A DNA stretch of 64,000 nt, taken from positions 1-64,000 of the forward strand of contig JASANG010002502.1 of the NCBI GenBank assembly GCA_030248215.1. The letters run 5' to 3'. Within the stretch, counting starts at the first letter, position 1; each line of letters opens with the position of its first letter. This stretch comes from Enoplolaimus lenunculus. Its lineage: Eukaryota > Nematoda > Enoplea > Enoplida > Thoracostomopsidae. Below, piece after piece: positions 35,501-47,500 of the stretch. A model generated the notes under the pieces. The model did no database searches. It was not told the origin of the DNA and saw only the letters and a list, made by a program, of their open reading frames with translations. The position numbers were made by a program, and so were the translations under genes.

Positions 35501-38500
35501 AATATAGTATTTCGTTAATCGAAGAACACGGGTAACTAAAAAGTCTGTGTACACTAGGTTTTTTATTAAAATCGTGCGTTTATAAATACCATCTGTAGCC
35601 ACTGATGCGCCTCATTTTCAACCGCCTAAAAGTATTCTTTACGTTTTATATGTACTTTTCTGGTCTTTTAGGTTGGAGAACACATGAAAATGCAGTGTTC
35701 GATGTGAAATGGCTTGACGGAAATCATCTACTCACAGCTTCAGGCGACCAAACGGTTGCGCTTTGGGACGTCGATGCGAAAATGTGTAAAAGCATTTGTC
35801 GCGGTCACACTTCGAGTGTGAAAACGCTGTCGGTCTGCCCAGATAATTCTAGTAAGTTTTAAAACAGGTATGAACCTTACAAAAGAAATTTTAAAATATA
35901 TTATTTTAGTGATGTGATTGATAATTATATTGAGGAGTGATTTTTTGTTTGTTGGACACCGTCCAGAACCAGGGTGCAACCGGAATTCCGGTTCCGGCAT
36001 TTTTTCACCTTCCGGTTCCGGTAAATTTTTACCGGATTTAAAAATTCCGGTGTTATAATTTGGCCGTTTATTAACTTTGCAAATTTTTAAGAATCTCTTT
36101 TGAAAGCCACTTGTACTCCGAATATAAGCCATTGACGGTGGATTTCACTTCAGTCGACGACGAAAATCTAAAATACAACAAATAAAATAAATAGCTATGT
36201 TCGACTAAGGTTGTTTCATAAATAATAGAGCAAAAAATACGATTAAAATGAAATTTTTGGTGAAATGCATTTTTCACTTTCCGGTTCCGGTAAATTTTTA
36301 CCGGATTTAAAAATTCCGGTGTTATAATTTGGCCGTTTCTTAACTTTGCTAATTTTTAAGAATCTCTTTTGAAAGCCACTTGTACTCCGAATATAAGCCA
36401 TTGACGGTGGATTTCACTTCAGTCGACGACGAAAATCTAAAATACAACAAATAAAATAAATACCTGTGTTCGACTAAGGTTGTTTCACAAATAATAGAGC
36501 AAAAATACGATTAAAATGAAATTTTTGGTAAAATGCATTTTTCACTTTCCGGTTCCGGTAAAATTTTCAAATTCCGGTTCCGGTAAATTGTAATTCCGGT
36601 TGCACCCTGTCCAGAACAATTGATAAATTCGTAAGAGCACGTTTGGAAGTACTGAATGTTTTAACGAAACAAGTCTAACTTTCGTGGGAAATTAAAACAT
36701 AACCTGAAATTATTTAAATTTTTGGTCGCACCAGGATTATGCTTTGCATAGCAGGTGTAGCAAAGTAGCAGCTTGTAAGCTGCACGTGATTGGTTTCCCA
36801 TGCTTATAAAGTTAATGGGCTGTAGTGTTTATATGCTTGTTAAAACAGCTAAAAATGTTAAATTAATCGGTAACTACTATTTGCCAGTGTACCAACTTGA
36901 ACAGTAGTTGAATTTCTTTGCAGCAACCGGAATAGGAACCGGAATTTGATGTAATTTTCATCGCCGAATTACTGTTGAACTTGGAATTCCGGTTGAACCG
37001 TAACTGTTATATACCGACTTGCATATTTTGATTAAATAGTTGCTCAAATGCGTGTATGCACCATTTTGAAACGGTATTACGTACACAAATTAATCACTTC
37101 AAAAGTGTTGAGTTTAGTGGATTACCGCTTTAAATGTTGAATTCTTTTGAGACATTTTATTTGGTTTCAGGTTTGTTCCTTAGCGGATCAAGAGATGGTT
37201 GTATCATGCTTTGGGATGTTCGTACGAATACGAATAGTAAGAGCATAGCACTTATTCAGGCGACAAACTTGTCACTGGACTTGAAAACTTTAAAACAAAC
37301 ATCGGTGAAATACCGAGGCCTAGACTAGGAAATTGAGACCGTTGTCCACAAAAAGTATTTTTCGAGCAGCATAACTGCCCAGTCGTTCTATGATACAACT
37401 TTTCTTCAAAAACTGTTTTTTGATTCAAATACTGACCAGTTTTGTATTCGTGTCTTTTGCGTGGATGTATATTTGAAATTAACCTTGTTTTCAGCATGGG
37501 GAGATTCTAGGTTTTTTCAAATCACGAGTGAGTACAGGCTTATGTTTTTGTAAACAGACCAAAAAAATTTGTGGATCAGTCACAAAATGATTGCGCGACA
37601 GGTAGAACATTGCGTGTTTAAAAACGCAAAATTTTCGCTCGTCGACACTTAGCCTACATTTTTTTGCTTAAACGCGCAAAATGTTATTTTGTTTTTAATT
37701 AACTAAAAGTAACGTAAGTTAGAAAGGTTTTTGGTGCCTTACACCTCTCGTTCTAAACTATGAAACTTTTACAAAATTATAAATCTTGGACCCTTTCCCT
37801 TGAACAGTTATTGATACACTATGCAGGCCGTGTATTCAGGTCCTAATTTGGAAAACATTGGTTTTTGAACAAATACCCACTAAAAGTATTTTTTGCCCAG
37901 AAAAAGTATATTTTGAAAAATAAAATACCCACATTGTAGCGGATAAAAAAACAAACCCTGATTCGTTCATTTTTAGCCGTTACCGAAAGTAATTGTACGG
38001 ATTTGTAAAAACATATTTAAGAATTATCTCTCGGTTTATGTAACAGGATATGTTTGCCTTGTAGTATGAAGGGATTCTATAATTTAGCCTAGTTTAGCTC
38101 TAGGAATGGTTTATTTTCGAATAAAAAATTAAAATTATTAGGCGAAGAACAATTTTCTAATTAGTTGGTCAAGAATTTCAGTCTCGGTTTGGAACAGGAT
38201 GCGACCGGATATCCGGCTACGGCAAAAAATCGTCATCTATTTTAGCTTGCCATATGTTTTTGAAAACTTTTAAAGATATTGAACCACCATTTTTATTTAA
38301 GCCAACTGCCATAGAACTGATTGACTTGGTTTACATATTTTTTATGTTACACATGAGTTGTAAATGTTTGCCTGTGTCTGTATACGTTCACAATCTTTGT
38401 TGCGTTGCAAATACGCTGAAAAACCTGACAAACATGACCAGTGATGTTTTAGGTGCGTTACTGTAACGGCGTATTACTAAGCCTAAGCTTCAGCGAAAAA

Positions 38501-41500
38501 TAAGCTTAAAGCCAAACCCTAAGCCTAAGCAAATTATGGCCTTAATCCTGAGACAAGGGTGCATCCGGAATTACATTTTACCGGAACAGGAATTTGAAAA
38601 AATTACCGGAAACAAAACCGGAAAATGAAAAATACATGTACCGAAAAACATTTTAGTTTTTTTGCAATATTATTGGTGAAATAACCGTAGTTGGAGATAG
38701 ATATTCGCTTTGTCTGCTGTATTTTAGATTTTCATAATCCACGGAAGCGTAATCCATCATCAATGGTTTATTTTTGGCGATAGTAAAGGTTTATATGCTA
38801 TACAAATGAAATTATTTAATTTTTATCGTCATTTTTTAGTAAAATATCTTTATTTCCACCAACCAAAAAGAAAATGCAGGAACCGGAATTCCTGTTGCAC
38901 CCTGCCTGAGACACCTGTATTTGTAGTAGTACCTAGGGAAAACTAGATGCCCTTCAGAGTAGTGTGGGCCAAACAACTCTTTCAACTGAACGCAAAGCAA
39001 CAAAATACAAAAACATAGATTAGTGGTATAGAGTCGGTGTTAAAGTGTTAAAAATGCATCGGCTGGAGATGTTAAGCTTTGTCACGTAAACAATTTGGAT
39101 GCCTTAGGCCGCGGAAGGAATAATTATTAGTCACTTTCCGACATTTGAATGCCGTTTAGTATTAGATTTGAGTTAATTATCTGGCTCCTGCATTTCTCAT
39201 ATTCGGCCTCTCACCCTGGTTTGAAATTGAGACTCGAAGAAAACGAACCGATGCTTACCGAGATCATCTGAAAACCGATGCTTACCGAGACCAGCTGAAA
39301 ACCGATGCTTACCGAGACCAGCTGAAAACCGATGCTTACCGAGACCGAGACCTACACAAACGAGACCGCTCATCCCTGAAGTGAAACTACATTTTTTGTA
39401 GCGGAACTGTAATACCTATCTATACCTCGAGTGCGGTTTACATTTTCAAAGCAAAAAACTCAGAATTCAAGGTGCTTAAATATTGGTAATTTTGAATTTG
39501 ACAAAATATGGCGTCTAACTGCGACAATTAACACGCCTCTTAGATCAATAGTATTCAGACCTGGAAATGCTATTTTATAGTCAACTTGGCCAACGAGACG
39601 CCCCGAAATGAGTTTTATACGTTTATGGGCACTGCTGGTTGTGGTACTGTCGGTAAAAGCAAAGCGAAACTCTGAGCGAAGCTCGAAGTTTCGCAAAGCG
39701 TTTATGATTTGTAATTGTTTACAAGGCGCTGAAACGAATAATTGAATAGTTAGCTAACAGCTAATTTGTATATTAGCATAATTGATAAGCTTAAATTGGA
39801 GCTTTTTAAATCATTTCACATATTATTAGAAGGAAATAGGCGGGCAAAGTATACGTTTATGCTCTATAAGCTTGGAATCATTAACGCGATTGATTAAAAA
39901 AGTATGCTCGAGCTTCGCTCAATACAATGTAGTTCCGCTACGACTGGTCTCACAAGGTTTTAGAAAGGTGTTTGAAACTGTACCTACATAAAACATTCGC
40001 ATGGGTAAGTTGAAATTGGTTTGTTGCACATTTCAAATGTTTGTGAGTGAAGGGAGGCTTAAAATTTTTGTGTTCATTTTTTTGAAGGGTTTTCGCGAAT
40101 GCCAATAAAATTTAATAAATTCTATACTGAAGACTTTTTGCGTTTTACTATCATTCTTCATAAGATGTACTGGTCTAAGTTGTATAGTTTGTGACTAATG
40201 TCGATGAACTATCGTTTAATTGGTTTTTTCAGACAACTGCATTAATACGTTCAATGTTATATGAAAAGTTTACACCCGTCTTCCAGGACAGAGCGTTATA
40301 TTACCTATAGATAAGCAGTTGCACCATCGATCTTACGGCATTATGATTCATGGTGATGAAGTATCGTTTAATTGGTTTTTTCAGGCAACTGCATTAATGC
40401 GTTCAATGTTATACGAAACGCTCATACCCGTCTTCCAGGACAGAGCTGTTGTACTACCTATGGTGATAAGCAGTTGCAGCATCGATCTTACGGCACTGCC
40501 AAAAGTGTGGCTGTCTTCACTGATTCGAAGCACCGCGTTTACAAAAAAGCGCGTCGATCATGCACAATTGCCCCGGTACATAGCTGATAGTAATTTTTGG
40601 TTTAGACTACAGTTAACGAACATTTTTCTTAGGCGATATTTAACTCTGGTGTAGTCTGACTTCTTTGTTGTCCTGTGTGACAAAATTTTAATTATTGAGA
40701 GTAGCTTTAAGCCGGATCTAATCACATGGTAGAATATGCTCAATAGAATTGACAACCTTACACGACAGTGCTTTACACAATGTATGAATAGAAAGGCAAT
40801 TATATATGTACTGTCCGTTACGGTACAAACGGATGTTGTTGTAACATTTTCGAGGTTGTATCAGACGCCTAGTGGGAGGTCAAGGAAGGCAGTCAGAGCC
40901 GACACCCTAAATCAACTTGTCCATACAATTATCCGTACACTCAAAATTTCTAGCTCTGATTCCGATTACAATTGCGGTATAAATTTCCTGTTCCGATTCC
41001 GATATAATCCAGTTCCGCTTTCCACCATGGCGTGTGGTGTGGTCCAACGGGTCTCACGCAGCTGTGGTGTCCATATGGGAGTGGCGTAGTTTAGGATGAA
41101 CTGCATTGTAGGTTGTTGGACATAGGTCTTATTTATCCTACTTCCAGATGCTATCTGTAATGCTTTTTTTGGACGTTGGCGGACCTTTTTGCGGACGCTT
41201 GCGGTATGTTCTTTGAAACTCATCATCTATACTAATGAATGTGACACCCAACAGCTTCGTGTTCCTGACCGTTGTGATTTGGGTGAATCCTTGATTCAGA
41301 CGCGAAAATGGTGCAATCGTCGGCGTAGCTGACGAGGTTGATACCGGCTGGAGATGTTGGGAGCTTGGAAATATGGTAGTTGAACAGCGCAGTGGAAAGG
41401 ACGCCACCCTGTGGCACGCCTTTGGTCACTCTTCTACCCGAGGAGTTCGAGGTCCGAAACTCAGTAAACGATTGCCGTCCGCCAAGGTAGTTAGACAGCC

Positions 41501-44500
41501 AGCGTTAGACGAAGTTTGGCCGCGAGGATTCCAGGATGTTCTTCGTCAGCGTGTAGTGACTAACGGTATCGAATGCTTTGAACAAGTCTAGAGCAACGGC
41601 GACGGTGTGATGTGATGGTTTTGGTTCCTTTAAGTCATCTGTGATCTGCTTGGCTGTGGCGTGTAGTTCTGTTGTGGAATGCTTCTTCCTGAAGCCATGT
41701 TTTGAGCTATTAGTTGCAGGCTGTTGATGAGGTAAGGTGGAATGAACATCTCCGGAGCTTTGCCACTGGGCTGAGTAGTGTCATGGGCGTGAATGATTTA
41801 CCTTCGCTCGCTAGCCAATGGCACGATACGACCAAGTTTCCAGATCAAGCGGATAGTGAGTAAGTTGACTGAGTAGTGAGTAGTTGAGAACTTTGGTACG
41901 GTACCGGGAATGTTTGGGATCGAGTTTTTGTGCATGATTGAGCAGATACTATCGAGGCCCAGGGCCTTTGACGGTAGCAGCGGCCACGGCGGCTTCTGTA
42001 AAATTGACAGCGTCATCGGCTTTGGTGTTGCGTGGACTTTCTACGACTTGCTGGTTGCACTTGCTGGTGTCGCGTGTAGATTTGTTGCCAAACTGTCTGG
42101 CTACGTTGTCGCGATATGAAGCAGGATTGGATAGCCATCCCAGTGTGATCCAATGCTTTTTAAGGAAGTGGCGGTTGCCGTATTTCTGCAAGTGGCTGCG
42201 TCATTTTTCTCGGCAGCGATTGGTGACCAGATGCTGACTGGATTTCACGGTTGAGATGCGGGAGTCTAGGGTTACTAAGATCTGCCGCATGAATTCCATC
42301 GCGTTGATGAGCAAGCACTGTTACGGTTGTTGGGAAGTTGATTTATCTTTGGTATGTGATCGGCGGGGCAGAATTTCTTCATGGCGTCATTGAGTACCCG
42401 TCGAAATGCGATATTTGCTAATTCAGATTCGTTGAAAGTGGTGAAACCGTCCCAGTACACTTTGTTGAAGTTGAGTAACTGAGGCGTTCGGTTTCGAACA
42501 TGGTGGCAGCACGAGTTATGGTCATCGTGATGGGGAGGTGGTCAGGCGAAAGGGCATGTTACACGTCCCACGACGTGCATGCCACAAGACGGCCATGCTA
42601 GGCTAGCATCCGGCTTGCTCGAGCAACTGTTGCTGTGGAGGAAGCTGCTGATAGGTGAAATAAATACGTTGTTGAGTTGTAGACAGGGTGCAACCGCAAT
42701 TCGGGTTCCAACATTTTTCGCCTTCCGATTCCAACATTTTTCACCTTCCGGTTCCGGTAAATTTGTACCGGAAATAAAAATTCCGGTATTAAAATTTGGT
42801 CGGCGGAAATTAAGGTGACGATAAAATGAAATAGATTTCATCAGTATAGTATGCAAACCTTGACAATCGCCGAGACTAAAACATCGAATGTATATTTCGC
42901 TTCCGTGGATTATGGAAATCTAAAATACAACAGATAAAGTGAATACCTAGTTAGATCTCTAACTAGGGTTATGTCACCAATAATGTGGCAAAAAGAAAAT
43001 TAAAATGAATTTTTCGGTGGCATGTATTTTCCATTTTCCAATTTCGTTTCCGGTAATTTTTTCGAATTCCGGTTCCAGTAAATTGTAATTCTGGTTGCAC
43101 CCTGGTTGTAGACATCTATTTCTGTTTTTCCGCACGTGATGGTTATACACTGCTGTGCTGGCAGCTACAGCTGGCGGTATCTGACTGAGTGGTGGATAAG
43201 AAAAACTAGTCTATCCCCACTACCTCGCTCACGGTCCGCACAGAAACCAGCGTAATCGGCGTGTTTAGCAGCCTGAAATGGTAGATAACTTGGTTTTTTC
43301 TGAAGCGCGACTACCAGGTTGCTATTGCGGGACATGTAGTCAGCTGTCTCTTTGATTTTGTTGCGCAGGTTAGTGCAGTTGAACCGAATCACACGAAAGG
43401 TATGTGGGGTAGGCTGTCGTAAAGGTACTTCCGATGATCTTGGGTTGGATTGCTGGCAGGCAACAAGGGCCGAGGGGTTACGTAGTTGCTCCATTCTCGC
43501 GAAGAGCTGCCCTACCTTTAAGGTAATAAAAGTTAGTTTTTCAAGAAGCATAGTTAATGCAAAGACTCATGTAGAACCAAACTTATAACATATAGATTAT
43601 TATAAACAATGCTAAATTACGTGAATAAGTTTACTTTTTGCCAAAATATGCACTTAAATATCCGTCTCCGGTATTTTTTGGTATCCGATTGAACGCTGCT
43701 GTCAGTAGTCCAGCAACATAGGCAGGTGCTGTGGCTCAGTCAAGAAATATGATAACGTAAGTATAACTTACGCTTTTAAAATTATACATTTCATATTAAA
43801 TAACCTTGTAGCAGCAACCGCAGTGCCTTTGCGCCTGATCGCACATTTCAATATCACTGAAAAAGGGTGTACACATTTCATTCCCGTATTAATTGTTATA
43901 CCTTAGTTTTCTTAGCATTTCCATCTTTTATTCATGGGTTTTAGGACTATGTTCAAAGCGTGTCCGCGGCAATCTACCATAGCCAGCACACGTGCATAAG
44001 TGGAGCTGCTGATGGGTATGTCTGACTGGAAATGTTCGTTGTCTAATGAAATTGGACATAAATGGATCAGTTATAGAAAGCATGCTGTGAAATTATAGGT
44101 TGACAGTTATTGCCTGAAAATGTGTTCTAATTTCATATCTTAATTTTTTGTTTCTGTTTGCATCGGGAAATGTGAAAGATGGCAATTTAAAACAACTACA
44201 TAAAACGTTTGAACAAGAGCGCTGTCGCGAAAAAATGGCCCCCGGTCACTTTTGTCAGGAAAAAAGTGGCCTCACGGACGCTTTTCTCCAGGAATTAAAA
44301 GTGGCCCCTCTGGAAGAAAGTGGCACCCGAAATTTAGAGTTTTGACACTTGTTGGGAAAAGTGACCTCCAAAAGCTACGTCTGTATGTTATCAGGATGCG
44401 GGACGTGCACCCCTTTGCGGTTTGTAATGGTACCAATGAAAGACTGTCTGTATAATATGTAATGAAGTGGACTGAAGAATTATAACAACGAACGAAAACA

Positions 44501-47500
44501 TTTTATTATATGAACACTATAGTGTTCATATATATGGTTCGCGCATCTCAAGTGCGGATTTTCAGCTTAGTTCGCGTGTTGGAACTCAAGTAATATCGGG
44601 CCGCTTTCGTTTAAATTTGGCACACCGGTATCCTGTTGCGTAGGGAATGCCTGTGCCAAAGGATTTGACAGACGAGTGTGGCCTTCATTAGTTATGGTAA
44701 AAAAACTTCTTACAGAAAGTGCACGAAATTCTTCATTTTGGTTCAGCACTTTTTACCCGTTAGCTATGTAATTTTACAGTTATAATTCTACATGTACACT
44801 TTATAACTTACGGTTGTTTTTACCACAACGGTTGGTTTCACCCCAACGGTTGGTTTGACCCCTACGGTTGGTATCACCCCAACTGTTGGTTTCACCCCGA
44901 TGGTTGGTTTCACCCTGACGATTGGTTTCACCCCAACGATTTGTATCACCCCAACGATTTGTATCACCCCGACGGTTGATATCACAACAACGGTTAGTAT
45001 CACATCAATGGTTGGTTTCTCCCAAACGGTTGGTTTCACCCCAACGGTTAGTATCATCCAATGGTTGGTTTCTCCCAAACGGTTGGTTTCACCCCAACGG
45101 TATCACCCCACCGATTGGTATCACCCCAACGGTAGTTGTTATCACTCCAAATACAAATACTTTGGTTACGCGCCATTTTTCATACTTTAGGTTCATCAAT
45201 TAAGCAACAGCTTGGTAGAGCGATTAAAACTAGAAAAAATTGCTCAGCACTTGAGCAACATGGGATATGCTTCATAATCCTAATAAAACAAAGTAAACTA
45301 GACCAGCACATTCGTTTGATGTAACCTGAAATAAGATTAAGGAACAATGGTGTCCAAAATCGTGTTAACAATTAATTCTTCTGAAACATTTCGGACAGCA
45401 AAATTTTTGTAATTTTCTTTTTGTAAGAAACAGATGTTTTACTTGAATGCAAAGCAAAATAATTGCTGACAATAAAGATTAAGCATTGGAATCCATTAAT
45501 GTATATTGAAGTTTTCTCCAAGAACGTACTAAAATAACCTATGGCTCTCTGTTAACATAAAGAATGGTATTTCATAAGAGCATTGTATAGCAACATAACT
45601 GCTGAGTTAGAGTTCTGATAACCAATTTTGTTAGATACTTTTTTAAACAAGGCGCTGTCACAAAACGAATCCCAATTGATGCTTCAAAAATTGTTACAAC
45701 TTTGTGACCTTTGACATAACTCGATTTTTTTACCCTAATGACAAAACCAACAAGTTTATAACTAGAAAAATTTTCTGAATATGCATTTCCCAACCGAGTT
45801 ATTTGATGCACTGCATATTCACGACTAGAAGCTCAAAAATGGCACTGTATTCTGGCAACATCGATTAATAAGCAACGATGCTATACGTCAGCCACGTCTC
45901 TGCAACACTGCCATTATCTAAGAAATATCTGAAAATTCCTAACAAATCCTGCCAAAAATGTTAAACTTAAAAATAGATTTGTTGTCCGCAATATGTTTCG
46001 GAAGAATTAATAGTTAATGATTTTGGACGCCATTGTTCCTTAATATTTTTTCAGGTTACATCAAACGAATGTGCTGGTCTAGTTTACTTTCCTTTACTAG
46101 GATTATGAAGCATATCCCATGTTGCTCAACTGCTGAGCATTTTTTCTAGTTTAAAATAGTCGTTGGGATATTTATAAAAGCATTGTAGGTTCGCAGGCTT
46201 GGTAAATGTTTAGTTGTAAAGGCGAAAGGCGCATATAGATGTTTATAAATGATTTCACGTTCTTATGCTGATACATTCCTACATCAAGTTTATACTGGAA
46301 TTTAAACACAGTTCTAAACTAATTCTTCGTATAGTTTAGACTGAGTTCGCATAATGCCATAGTTTAGACTGAGTTCGCATAATGCCAGCCATAAACGCAA
46401 TAATTTGTATTCTGTGCATAATATTCATGAAATACTTGAATCTCTTTCGAATGGTGAGTACCCTGTGAAAACTTAGCAGTCCTGTGAAGCTTCTCCAATC
46501 GAAATCAAAGATAAAAACGAAAGGTTTGGAGGGCTGCTGAACATTTCGTTCTAGAGAACGGTGTTTTATTTCACAGGCGCGGTTCAAAAAAACCGCGTTA
46601 TTATTGACAAAAAGAACAGCAGCAGATACTTGAGCAGCCCATGATGAGCGAGGTCATTTAGGACGACACAAGGTGCAAGGCCACATCAGTGAGATGTATT
46701 TTTGGCCTTCGATGACTCGCGATATAATTAACTATATCAACTCATGTCATTATTGCCAACTGTACTTTTTTGGGGCCTGTCTGGGAGTGTCTGTAAATCC
46801 GCAAGTGTTGGTCAGAAGCTTGAATTATAGCGTATTCGATCCGAAATGAGTGAGGAATTGATCGAGCAGCGAAACTGGAAACAATAACCCGTGGGGTGGC
46901 TTACCCTTGCAAGGTGAACGTCATAATATGGATATGGAGTTTTCTGATAACCACAGCAATGCTTCCGAAGACGAGATAGTATCCTATGCGAGCATCTTTC
47001 ATTTGAAGTAAGTTTTCTGCTCAGAATTATACATTAACATTCATCTAAAACAAGTAACTAAGCGATACAGTAAGTGCAATGTCATTAGTACTGTCGAATT
47101 ATTTCTGGGAGCATTTATTTATGTTGTGCTTGGGCAAATACAGCGTGTATCTATACACGCGCTATTGCATTTCAGGTCTGAACGTCAGGTTTGGTCTCAT
47201 CATTATGGAGTATGGGAGGACTTCATGGATCCTGATTGAAAATCGGACGGCAAGTGGTACGAAGGCATCTGCTGGGAACGTCGGCAAAGTCTATGTATGG
47301 GGCGCTCTTTGCAGCAGACGAAATCACCAAATGGCGATATTACAGGATTGGAATTGAATTGCCTAAAACCAAAAACTGGGTTGTTCGGCAATGAAATGGA
47401 ATCGCCACCTGAACCCGACATTGACGATTTTCCTGTGTACACATTCATCGCGGGACATTTGACGATGCCATACCAAAAGGGGGCGGCAAATGGATTTTTC

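Noticed and set aside
44788-45203. VGFTPT/VGVKPT repeat proteins
   Set aside because: Frames exist on both strands because the minisatellite period is a multiple of three.
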